Assembly: GCA_016205975.1 (NCBI GenBank)
Contig: JACQSK010000026.1
Location: 1 to 25,648, forward strand
DNA length: 25,648 nucleotides
Source of the DNA: Candidatus Uhrbacteria bacterium
GTDB lineage: Bacteria; Patescibacteria; ABY1; SG8-24; GWF2-40-263
Reading direction: 5' to 3'
This document shows positions 15,154-22,407 of the stretch, one piece after another. The notes below the pieces were generated by a model. The model saw only the letters and a program-made list of their open reading frames with translations, was not told the DNA's origin and searched no databases. The translations under genes were made by a program, and so were the position numbers. Every line of letters starts with the position of its first letter. Position 1 is the stretch's first letter.

Positions 15154-16189
15154 TCAGCCGCCAAAGCACGGCGAGCGCGGGATTGATCAGATGGTCAACC
15201 GCGAAGCTCCGTACCTCTTGATCCTCAATCCGTCCTGTCCAGAGCTTCACGATTTCTCGATCGCTCACGCGCCGCAGGAGCCGACTCTCGCGGCGTTTTT
15301 TGACGACGTACTTCCATGAGCGCGGGGAGAGGAGGCTCGCGTACACGAGAATTTTTTCTTTGAACCAGCCACCCTTAATCGAGAAGGCAATCAGACCGAT
15401 CTCGCACAGGACCATCGGCACGATGAACAGCGCCAGGGTCCTGAGGGTCAGGTGGGAAAGATGCACGAGCACGCGGTTGCGCTCCATCCAGTAAAACTTT
15501 TGGATGGAACGTTTGAATTGGTAGTCGTGGTAGGCGATAGAATCCGCGGCGAGCACGTTGTGAAATCCCGCCAACCGGATGCGCCACCCAAGCTCTAGGT
15601 CTTCGTGATAGATAAAAAGGAACGGATCGAGCAAACCAACCTCCTGCAAAACGCTCGCGCGGTACAGAACGGCCGCACCGCTCGCATACGCCATCTCTTC
15701 CCCATCCGCGTGCCACGACTGAATCTCCGTCCACGCTTTTCCGTTGTCGCGGGCGAAACCGAAGCCCAAAAAATGCACCATGCCGCCGGTGGCGTTTACG
15801 ATCTCGGGATGTTTCCAGAGCATAATCCGCGACTGGACCGCGCCGATCTTCTCATCTACCTGCGCCAGCTTCACGGCCTCCATGATCGCATCCTGATGGA
15901 GCTTCGCATCGCCGTTCAAGAGATAGACGTAGTCGGCGCCCCCAAGGAGCGCGTGCTTGATCCCAACATTGTTCCCTTCCGCAAACCCGAGGTTGGTCGC
16001 GCTGGGCATGAACGTAATCCCCGTCTGCTCCCTCAACCACTCTTGGCTCCCGTCTTTGGAATCGTTATCTACGACGAGGATTTCTAATCTCTCCGACGGA
16101 TAATTGAGCGCGCGCAACGACTCGAATACCTCGGACAGGTAGGACCGATTGTTGTAACACAGATAGATAATCGCAACGCGCGGCAACAT
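15128..16189 (-). CDS. Glycosyltransferase family 2 with C-terminal membrane segment
   Basis: A 353-residue protein with a GT-A domain: IIYLCYNNRSYL at the start, LVVDNDSKDGS (39-48), NLGFAEGNNVG, LLNGDAKL (91-98, with Gly in place of the usual Pro of NPD) and IYHEDLELGWR (His195-Glu196-Asp197). After the catalytic part a hydrophobic stretch near 248-272 (LALFIVPMVLCEIGLIAFSI) should anchor it to the membrane, leaving a basic tail. It is the last gene of the minus-strand group starting at 18239 and follows the DUF2304 gene by 3 nt. Its last 26 bp lie on the opposite strand of the convergent GT2 gene. Probable role: adding a sugar to a membrane-bound glycolipid. Confidence 0.9.
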   Translation of the reverse strand: MLPRVAIIYLCYNNRSYLSEVFESLRALNYPSERLEILVVDNDSKDGSQEWLREQTGITFMPSATNLGFAEGNNVGIKHALLGGADYVYLLNGDAKLHQDAIMEAVKLAQVDEKIGAVQSRIMLWKHPEIVNATGGMVHFLGFGFARDNGKAWTEIQSWHADGEEMAYASGAAVLYRASVLQEVGLLDPFLFIYHEDLELGWRIRLAGFHNVLAADSIAYHDYQFKRSIQKFYWMERNRVLVHLSHLTLRTLALFIVPMVLCEIGLIAFSIKGGWFKEKILVYASLLSPRSWKYVVKKRRESRLLRRVSDREIVKLWTGRIEDQEVRSFAVDHLINPALAVLWRLIRFFVPTT

Positions 16190-16192
16190 GAG

Positions 16193-16528
16193 CTAGTTCT
16201 CTTTATCAAGTTCGTCCAGTGACCGATTACGCACCAGCCGCGTGATCTCCCCCTCAACTTGTTCGATCTTCACATACAGACGGAAGATCAAGTAAAAAAT
16301 CACGACCAACGAAAAATAAATAACCACGTCCGCGCCACGTCCGACGCCCACAATGCGCGCAAGGGTATCAGCGGTTTGTGGAAGCGCCGCGACGATCCCC
16401 GCCACGAGCCAAAAAAGAATCCAAAAAAGGAGCCAGCGTCTGGTGACGGTCCCCTTTTTAAATTGCAGGACAGTACGCGTGACCGCGAACAACGCGAAAA
16501 CGATGATCAGGATCTGGATGATCGACAT
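16193..16528 (-). CDS. DUF2304 family membrane protein
   Basis: A 111-residue protein recognised as DUF2304. It has a first helix at 4-20, the motif RRWLLFWILFWLVAG (30-44), a short external loop LPQTADTLARIVGVGRGADV, a third helix IYFSLVVIFYLIFRLYV, and a charged amphipathic C-terminus (KIEQVEGEITRLVRNRSL). DUF2304 genes are typically found next to DPM1-like glycosyltransferases, as here (2 nt downstream of one). The family is thought to help the partner work with polyprenyl-phosphate sugars, but its molecular role is not established. Confidence 0.85.
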   Translation of the reverse strand: MSIIQILIIVFALFAVTRTVLQFKKGTVTRRWLLFWILFWLVAGIVAALPQTADTLARIVGVGRGADVVIYFSLVVIFYLIFRLYVKIEQVEGEITRLVRNRSLDELDKEN

Positions 16529-16530
16529 AG

Positions 16531-17199
16531 CTACCGAGTGAGTCGACGGACAACAAGTTTTAAGAGGGTCTTGAGGCCAACGAAAAAACTCTGGCCTTTT
16601 GAAAGTGAGTAATCAGTGTAGATGGCCTTAATGGGAACCTCGACGACGGTCAGTTTGTTGCGCTTGGCTTCCGCGATAAGCTCCGAGGACACTTCCATGC
16701 GGTTGGTCTGAATCTGGATCTTTGAAATCGCGTATCGGGTGAACGCGCGGAAGCCCGACTGGCTGTCCGTCACCCATGCTCCAAACAAGAAAAACGTCAC
16801 AAGGTTCCCAACGATCTGAGCGGCTCGACGATGGAGTGGCATGCCCACGAACCCAGTGAGCATACGCGAACCGATCACCACATCCGCTCCCTTCTCAATC
16901 TCGCTCATGAATCGCTTGATTTCAGCAGGATCGTGCTGACCGTCGGCATCCAGCGTCACGATAATGTCCGCGCCCAGACGCTTGGCGGCCTCAAAACCGG
17001 TTCCAAGCGCTGCGCCCAGCCCGCGATTCACGATGTGCGTCAGGACGACCGCGCCCTGTAACCGCGCGATCTGCGCCGTCCGATCGGTTGAACCGTCATT
17101 GATCACAACAATGCCGTCAACTAACGGTTGGGTTTTCTGCAGCACCTCGGCAATGGTTGCCGCTTCGTTGTAGGCGGGAATAATCGCTAACACGTTCAT
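16531..17199 (-). CDS. DPM1-like GT2 polyprenyl-phosphate glycosyltransferase
   Basis: A 222-residue GT-A enzyme matching the dolichyl-phosphate mannose synthase-like group: IIPAYNEAATI (6-16), VINDGSTDRT (32-41), NRGLGAALGTGFEAA, LDADGQHDP (83-91) and SQSGFRAF followed by the basic IKAIYTDYSLSKG. It lacks the C-terminal membrane helices found in some homologues; the adjacent DUF2304 protein may supply the membrane part. It should make a polyprenyl-phosphate hexose on the inner face, a donor for GT-C enzymes such as those at 5841 and 8046. Its ATG lies inside a 9-bp repeat array that fills the gap to the upstream gene, and no Shine-Dalgarno is evident. Confidence 0.9.
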   Translation of the reverse strand: MNVLAIIPAYNEAATIAEVLQKTQPLVDGIVVINDGSTDRTAQIARLQGAVVLTHIVNRGLGAALGTGFEAAKRLGADIIVTLDADGQHDPAEIKRFMSEIEKGADVVIGSRMLTGFVGMPLHRRAAQIVGNLVTFFLFGAWVTDSQSGFRAFTRYAISKIQIQTNRMEVSSELIAEAKRNKLTVVEVPIKAIYTDYSLSKGQSFFVGLKTLLKLVVRRLTR

Positions 17200-17226
17200 A
17201 GGTCCAATAGGTCCAATAGGACCTAT
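17197..17226. repeat. 9-bp repeat array (ATAGGTCCA type), copy 1
   Basis: Three units read on the plus strand: ATAGGTCCA (17198-17206), ATAGGTCCA (17207-17215) and ATAGGACCT (17216-17224). The array contains the stop codon of the SDR gene at one end and the start codon of the DPM1-like gene at the other, so it forms the whole spacer between them. Related arrays occur at 20302-20328 and 23834-23860. Confidence 0.8.
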
Positions 17227-18239
17227 ACATTCGTCAGAAGGATTTTATTCGCCTTCATGTATTCAACGGTGCGGCGCAAACCGTCTTCAAGCCGAACCAG
17301 CGGGAACCACCCGAGCTCCTTGGCGCGCTCGATGCGCGGCAGGGCAAGCTCGGAGAGGAAGGTGAAGTTCTCCCCTTCCACGACCCTCGAGGTCGAGTCG
17401 GTCATTTGGATAATCATCTTGGCCACATCCTCAAGCGCCAGGTCAACGTCGCTTCCTAGGTTCACGGGGCCGGTCCATTCTTTCTCTTCCATCACGCGCA
17501 CGAGCCCGTCGATCACGTCGGTCACAAATACGAGCGAGGTGCGGAACGCGCGGCCGCCGTACAGGACGAGGTCTTTTCCGTCCAGCGCGTTCAAGATGAA
17601 ATCCGGAATGAGCTGTCCGTCAAACAAAGGCATGCGCGGTCCGTACGTCCGGAAGACTCTCGCGATGCGCGTTTCCAAACTGTGCACTTGGCGGTACGTC
17701 TCAAACATCGTTTCAGAAAAACGTTTCCCCTCGTCGTAACAGGCGCGAGGCGAGAGCTGATCGACGATGCCGTTATCCCCCTCGGCGACCTGCGTGGCGC
17801 TGTTCTTGCGCGCACCGTACACGACCGAGCTGGACGCCAATAGCGCGCGGGCACGATATTTTTTCGCGAGCTCGAGCACGTGGTAATTCCCCAGGGAGCT
17901 CGACAGGAGCGTCTGGATTTTGAACTGGTCGAAATTGCGGATGCTCGTGGGACAGGCCAAGTGATAGATCTCCTGGATGCCTTGAAACGGGAGCTTGAAG
18001 GCCGCGAGCTCGGCAAAACTCTCAAGCTCAAACGGCTGGTTGATATCGAGTCGGATGAAACGAAAGTTCGCGTGCTGGAGGAGCGTCTCGATGTTGCGCG
18101 ACTCGCCCGTGGAGAGATTGTCCACGCACACCACGCGATGACCATCGGCCAGCAGGCGCTCGCACAGGTGCGAGCCGATGAATCCGGCGCCGCCGGTGAC
18201 GAGGACGTTTTTGTTTTCAAAGGTAAGCGATTGAAGCAT
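17223..18239 (-). CDS. UDP-glucuronate decarboxylase-like NAD-dependent SDR
   Basis: A 338-residue extended SDR. Motifs: GGAGFIGSH (16-24), VDNLSTG, YHLACP (92-97, the UXS-type form of this motif), LASSSVVYG (134-142) and RACYDEGKRFSETM with Tyr168 and Lys172. The YHLACP and CYDEGKR pair is characteristic of UDP-xylose synthases, which oxidise and decarboxylate UDP-glucuronate. The middle departs from classical UXS (ACPTSIRNFDQFKIQT), so another nucleotide-sugar epimerase/dehydratase role remains possible. I chose the ATG at 18239: it follows an extended -10 by 7 nt, while the longer frame would start inside the upstream protease gene. It leads a group with the DPM1-like, DUF2304 and GT2 genes. 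Confidence 0.8.
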   Translation of the reverse strand: MLQSLTFENKNVLVTGGAGFIGSHLCERLLADGHRVVCVDNLSTGESRNIETLLQHANFRFIRLDINQPFELESFAELAAFKLPFQGIQEIYHLACPTSIRNFDQFKIQTLLSSSLGNYHVLELAKKYRARALLASSSVVYGARKNSATQVAEGDNGIVDQLSPRACYDEGKRFSETMFETYRQVHSLETRIARVFRTYGPRMPLFDGQLIPDFILNALDGKDLVLYGGRAFRTSLVFVTDVIDGLVRVMEEKEWTGPVNLGSDVDLALEDVAKMIIQMTDSTSRVVEGENFTFLSELALPRIERAKELGWFPLVRLEDGLRRTVEYMKANKILLTNV

Positions 18240-18246
18240 ATACGTC

Positions 18247-18255
18247 AGTATACCA
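18247..18255 (-). promoter_or_regulatory. Extended -10 promoter of the UXS-like gene, leaderless
   Basis: On the minus strand TGG-TATACT spans 18255-18247 and the ATG at 18239 follows exactly 7 nt later, so transcription should begin at or within 1 nt of the start codon. It fills the 19-nt gap after the subtilisin stop (TAA, 18261-18259). No -35 match is seen. Confidence 0.6.
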
Positions 18256-18258
18256 AAT

Positions 18259-20328
18259 TTATAGCCCCCACGCCCCTGAGTTGATCCCGTCGCGGTCACT
18301 CACCTCGTCGCTGAAGAACGTACCGATCAAGTCGGCGTAGCCGTTATACACGCGGATGTGCGGACCGCCGCCGGGGCCGGCCGCGGTGATAATGGAGGCG
18401 CCTGGCCACGCCGAGAGGTTGCCAACGGACAGCCGCACGCCGCCGCGGAAGGCCGAATCGTAGGCAAAGAAGGTCCCCAGCCAGCTTCCCTCTCCGTCGT
18501 AAATCTGCACCTGCGGACCGCCACCCTGGTCCGTGCCTGTCACGATCTCATCGTCGCCGTCGCCGTCCAGATCGCCCGCAGCGACAAACACGCCTTTGTC
18601 ATACGTTGCGGCATACGCTAGAAACTCGCTCAAAAGATCTCCGTTGGATTCAACCACGCGGATGATCGGCTCCTGTCCGCTGCCCAGGCCCACGATCACT
18701 TCGTCCGCGCCGTCGCCGTCCACGTCCCCGGCGGCCACGCGCACGCTCTTCTTCCCACTCAACTCGTTAAACGGCTGGAACGATTTGCCGATGGCCTCAC
18801 CGCTGTCATCAAACACGCCTACGCGCCCGCCGCCTCCTTCGTCCGTACTCACGACGATCTCCTCTTGCCCATCGCCGTCCACGTCCCCCGTGGCCACGAA
18901 CAGTCCTGAACGCAAATGTTCCTCAAAGGCAAAAAAATCACTCTCGAGACTCCCAGCCAAATCAAAGACGCGCACCTGCGGTCCGCCGCCCGGCCCCGGC
19001 ACGGTCACGATTTCCTCTTGCCCATCGCCGTCCACGTCCCCCATGGTCAGACGCACGCCGCCCGAAAAGGAAGACGCATACGCATCAAACTCCGCCACCA
19101 CCTCGCTCCCGCTGTTCACAAACACCCGAACCGTCGGCGGACTTCCAGACTCAGGCGCCACGGCGATACGGTAGCTGGAAGCCGCTTGCACGGAAGACGC
19201 GCTCACGGAGCTCTCATTCACAAACGACGGCGCCACGGCGAGTGCGTTCTCGATATTCAGCAGACCCGCGCCCATCTTTCCCGCTGCCGCGCCCGTTGCC
19301 GTGACCGGATCTGCGGACAGGCGCAGGATCGTCTTCACCTCGTCGGGCGTGATGGCTGGATACGCGGCGCGCAGGAGCGCTGCCGCGCCCGCCACCATCG
19401 GTGCCGCCATGGAGGTACCTGACCAACCGTCCTGATAGAACCCCTGGGAGAACTCGGAGACGTCATCGTCCTGGTAGACGGTGCTGAAAATATTTTCCCC
19501 TGGCGCGGAGATGTCCGTGCACGTCGCACCGTAGTTTGAAAAGTCTGCTTTCTCATTCTCTTGCGTCGTTGCTGCCACGCCCAGGATCCAATCTTGCTGT
19601 GCACGCTCGCCGTAGCATGCGGGATAGATCGGCGTCTCATCGATATCGATGCCGCCGGAAGAAGCGTTCCCCATGGCTGCCACCACCACCACGCCGGCTT
19701 CGTAGGCTCGGCGCACGGCCTCGCGTAGCTGCGGGTCCACATCGAAACCGGTGAAGCTCAGGTTGATCACGTCCGCGCCGTTCTCGGTTGCGTACTCAAC
19801 GCCCCGCCGCGCGAGGTCCGAGTTCCCAATGCCCTGGCTGTCCAAAATGCGCACAGACATGAGCTGCACGTTCCAGTTCACGCCCGCAATGCCTTCTGCG
19901 TTGTCCCCCACCGCGCCGATGATGCCGGCGATGATGGTGGCGTGGCTCACAGCGTCCGCGTCAAAGCCACTCTCCAAATTGGGAGACGGATCGCCTTCTT
20001 CATCGACAAAGTCATAGCCATGGACGTCGTCCACGTAGCCGTTCCCGTCGTCGTCCAGTCCGTTGTTCGAAATCTCGCGCGTGTTCTCCCAGATGTTGTC
20101 CTTGAGGTCCGGATGGTCGAGGTCGATGCCGGTGTCCAAGACGGCCACGATGACATCGTTGTCACCCGTCGCGGTGTCCCAGGCGGCTGGCGCGTCAATG
20201 GCCGTCAGGTACCACTGCTCGGACAGGTATTCGTCGTCGGGCGTAAGCGCACGCACAGGAACCGCCAAAAACAAAACAAGAAAAAAAACGATCGCCCGAA
20301 CATAGGTCCTATGGGTCTTAGAGGTCAT
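18259..20328 (-). CDS. Secreted subtilisin-family (S8) protease with FG-GAP-like repeats
   Basis: A 689-residue exported serine protease. A signal peptide is visible: basic N-region MTSKTHRTYVR, hydrophobic core to about residue 23, likely cut after VPVRA. The catalytic triad is Asp65 (LDTGID), His129 (SHATIIAG, with Ala where HGT is usual) and Ser306 (GTSMAAP); Asn221 is the oxyanion residue. Cys238 and Cys270 may form a disulfide. No I9 propeptide is seen. The C-terminal half holds four GD.DGDG...EI/V units, each with a GGGP/GGGG-type segment, and a fifth degraded unit (GNLSAWPGASI). These resemble calcium-binding FG-GAP/VCBS propeller blades. It lies 5 nt after its paralogue. I chose ATG 20328; the TTG at 20340 overlaps the paralogue. 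Target proteins are unknown. Confidence 0.9.
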   Translation of the reverse strand: MTSKTHRTYVRAIVFFLVLFLAVPVRALTPDDEYLSEQWYLTAIDAPAAWDTATGDNDVIVAVLDTGIDLDHPDLKDNIWENTREISNNGLDDDGNGYVDDVHGYDFVDEEGDPSPNLESGFDADAVSHATIIAGIIGAVGDNAEGIAGVNWNVQLMSVRILDSQGIGNSDLARRGVEYATENGADVINLSFTGFDVDPQLREAVRRAYEAGVVVVAAMGNASSGGIDIDETPIYPACYGERAQQDWILGVAATTQENEKADFSNYGATCTDISAPGENIFSTVYQDDDVSEFSQGFYQDGWSGTSMAAPMVAGAAALLRAAYPAITPDEVKTILRLSADPVTATGAAAGKMGAGLLNIENALAVAPSFVNESSVSASSVQAASSYRIAVAPESGSPPTVRVFVNSGSEVVAEFDAYASSFSGGVRLTMGDVDGDGQEEIVTVPGPGGGPQVRVFDLAGSLESDFFAFEEHLRSGLFVATGDVDGDGQEEIVVSTDEGGGGRVGVFDDSGEAIGKSFQPFNELSGKKSVRVAAGDVDGDGADEVIVGLGSGQEPIIRVVESNGDLLSEFLAYAATYDKGVFVAAGDLDGDGDDEIVTGTDQGGGPQVQIYDGEGSWLGTFFAYDSAFRGGVRLSVGNLSAWPGASIITAAGPGGGPHIRVYNGYADLIGTFFSDEVSDRDGINSGAWGL
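20302..20328. repeat. 9-bp repeat array (ATAGGTCCT type), copy 2, inside a coding start
   Basis: Three diverged units on the plus strand: ATAGGTCCT, ATGGGTCTT and AGAGGTCAT (20302-20328). On the minus strand they are the first nine codons of the subtilisin at 18259, encoding MTS-KTH-RTY. The array is in frame, so gain or loss of a unit would add or remove three residues from the signal-peptide N-region. Confidence 0.7.
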
Positions 20329-20333
20329 ATCGC

Positions 20334-22367
20334 TTACCAAATTGCAACGGATCCTCCAGAGCGCCCCAACGCATCGAAGGCAAAAAATCCGCCGATCACG
20401 TTCGCGTCATCGCCAAAAATACGAAGCTGCGGTCCACCGAGCGACTGCGGAAACACATACACCTCGCTCCTGCCGTCTTGATCGATGTCTCCGGCGGCCA
20501 CTTCCACGCCTCCCATAAACGCAACCGGAAAACCGAAAAAGCGAAGCCGCTCTTCACCTGAGGAAGTATACACGGAAACAAGCGGGCTGTGACCGGCTCC
20601 CGCGCCCGCGATCACTTCGTCTATCCCGTCGCCGTCCAAATCCTCCGCGGCGAGCGTCAGGGCGCTGACGGAAGCGTTGAAGGCTGTGAGCGAGCTGACG
20701 TAGCGGCCGTTGCCGTCATGGATCAAGACGCGTCCGTCGCTGCCGCGCCCCAGCGCGCTCGCGATTTCGAGCTCTGCGTCGTCGTCCAGGTTACCTGTGG
20801 CCAGGCGCACCGGCGCGCTGGTCCGGCCGAAGGGAAAGTAGGCGCCCTTCAGGTGGCCGTAGCGATTGAAGATGCGCACTTGTCCAGTTCCGCCTTCGTC
20901 GCCCGTGACCAAAATCTCATCCACGCCGTCGCCGTTTACGTCGCCCGCCTCCACGAAAATACCGTTGCGGTCGCCTTCATCGAAGGCGAAAAACTGTCCC
21001 ATGACCTCGCCGTCGAGAGTGAAGATGCGCACCTGCGGCCCGCCGCCCCGCCCCGCGCCCGTAATTATTTCCTCCACGCCGTCGCCGTTCACGTCCCCCA
21101 TGGCCAGGCGCACGCCGCCCGTGAACCCGCTTGGATACGCCTGGAACTCGGAGAGGACATCGCCTTGTCCGTTCACGCGCCGGACGATGGACGCCTGGCC
21201 CTGCGCCTGCGCCGTCACAAGTGAGCTGGACGTCTTGCGCTCAGGAATGGCTGAGGTTGATCTGACTCCGCCGGCGAAGGCCTGCGCAAACTGGAGCGCG
21301 CGATCGAGATTCAAACGCCCCGCGCCCAGGCGCACGCGCGCCTCAAGCGAGGTTTCGGCAACCGGATCGACGGAGAGCTTGAGCGCGTTCCTGACTTGGT
21401 CGGGCGTCAGCGATGGATACGCGCTGCGCAGAAGTGCGGCGGCTCCCGAGACCATCGGCGCGGCAAGCGAGGTCCCTTCCCACGGAGAGGCATAGGAGGT
21501 GGCGTACGAGATGTCGTCGTCATCGTGGTACACGGCCGTAAACAAATCCGTCCCGGGCGCTGAGAGGTCCACGCAGGACGTTCCGTAGTTGGAGAAGCTC
21601 GCCTTGACGTCTTCCTTATTCGTGGCGGCCACGCCGATGATGGCGTTGACGCCCAGCGTCAAATCAAAACAGGCGGGATAGATCGGCGTCGCATCCGTGT
21701 CCACGCCCCCGTTCCCGATCGCCGCGACCACGATGACTCCTTGCTCATAGGCCCACAGGATCGTGTCGCGCAGCCGCTCGTCGGTTTGCGTAAAGGTGAA
21801 ACTCAAGTTGATCACGTCCGCGCCGTTCATGACCGCATACTCAATCGCGCGACGGACGTTGGTCGTGAGCCCTGAACCGTTTTTATCCAAGACGCGCAGC
21901 GGCATGAGGCGCACGCCCCAATTGATTCCGGTCACGCCCAACCCATTGTTGGCGCTCCCGCCGATGATCCCTGCGATCACCGTGCCGTGGGAGACGACCG
22001 TGTCCGTGCCACTGGTGTCCGGAGACGGATCCGGATCGTTGTCAACAAAATCCCACCCGCGCACGTCATCTTCATAACCGTTCCCATCGTTGTCGCGCGC
22101 GTCGCCCTCGATCTCTAGAGTGTTCACCCAGTACTGGCCGGCCAAGTCCTCATGATCCAAATCAAACCCCGCGTCCAAGATGGCGACGACCGTCTCCGGC
22201 GATCCCGTCTCGCGCCCCCAGGCGCCCGGCGCCGAGATCCGGTCCAGGTACCACAATTCGGACCGAAACGGATCGGCCGCATCGCGCGCTCCGGCGAGCA
22301 AGGGAAGCAGCACCATGGCTAAAATGGTGATCGTAACCGCAATTTTCAAAACAAAATGCCGCTTCAT
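20334..22367 (-). CDS. Secreted subtilisin-family (S8) protease with FG-GAP-like repeats
   Basis: A 677-residue paralogue of the protease downstream. A signal peptide (MKRHFVLKIAVTITILAMVLL, cut perhaps after LLAGA) leads directly into the catalytic domain. The triad is Asp65 (LDAGFD, variant of DTGID), His127 (SHGTVIAG) and Ser300 (GTSLAAP), with oxyanion Asn219; Cys233 and Cys265 match the cysteines of the paralogue. The C-terminal half carries five FG-GAP-like blades (GDVNGDGVEEI, GDVNGDGVDEI, a degraded GNLDDDAELEI, EDLDGDGIDEV and GDIDQDGRSEV) with GGGPQVRIF-type strands. Ser and Asp/His are all present, so activity is expected. The ATG sits in the loop of an 11-bp hairpin and follows a promoter by 11 nt. 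It likely acts on surface or environmental proteins. Confidence 0.92.
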   Translation of the reverse strand: MKRHFVLKIAVTITILAMVLLPLLAGARDAADPFRSELWYLDRISAPGAWGRETGSPETVVAILDAGFDLDHEDLAGQYWVNTLEIEGDARDNDGNGYEDDVRGWDFVDNDPDPSPDTSGTDTVVSHGTVIAGIIGGSANNGLGVTGINWGVRLMPLRVLDKNGSGLTTNVRRAIEYAVMNGADVINLSFTFTQTDERLRDTILWAYEQGVIVVAAIGNGGVDTDATPIYPACFDLTLGVNAIIGVAATNKEDVKASFSNYGTSCVDLSAPGTDLFTAVYHDDDDISYATSYASPWEGTSLAAPMVSGAAALLRSAYPSLTPDQVRNALKLSVDPVAETSLEARVRLGAGRLNLDRALQFAQAFAGGVRSTSAIPERKTSSSLVTAQAQGQASIVRRVNGQGDVLSEFQAYPSGFTGGVRLAMGDVNGDGVEEIITGAGRGGGPQVRIFTLDGEVMGQFFAFDEGDRNGIFVEAGDVNGDGVDEILVTGDEGGTGQVRIFNRYGHLKGAYFPFGRTSAPVRLATGNLDDDAELEIASALGRGSDGRVLIHDGNGRYVSSLTAFNASVSALTLAAEDLDGDGIDEVIAGAGAGHSPLVSVYTSSGEERLRFFGFPVAFMGGVEVAAGDIDQDGRSEVYVFPQSLGGPQLRIFGDDANVIGGFFAFDALGRSGGSVAIW

Positions 22368-22383
22368 ATACCAGCGGCATTTT
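22353..22383 (-). terminator. Hairpin terminator of the Ycf48-like gene, overlapping the subtilisin start
   Basis: AAAATGCCGCT and AGCGGCATTTT form a perfect 11-bp stem with a 9-nt loop (22364-22372). On the minus strand the stem is followed by GTTTTG and starts 10 nt after the TAG of the Ycf48-like gene, so it should terminate that transcript. The loop holds the ATG (22367-22365) of the next gene, and the 3' arm and U-rich tail are its codons 2 to 7. Confidence 0.8.
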
Positions 22384-22407
22384 AGCGGGCTTCCTAAAAA
22401 TTGTCAT
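22379..22407 (-). promoter_or_regulatory. Promoter of the upstream subtilisin, near-leaderless
   Basis: On the minus strand ATGACA (22407-22402) and TAAAAT (22384-22379) are separated by 17 bp, each one base from consensus. The -35 is inside the last codons of the Ycf48-like gene and the -10 overlaps the 5' arm of the terminator hairpin. Transcription is expected near 22372, 5 nt before the ATG. Confidence 0.65.

Noticed and set aside
18500..19100. Regularly spaced similar DNA segments suggesting a CRISPR or noncoding repeat array
   Set aside because: The repeats are in frame and encode GD.DGDG...EI blades of the protease tail, with codon-level variation. They are coding repeats.
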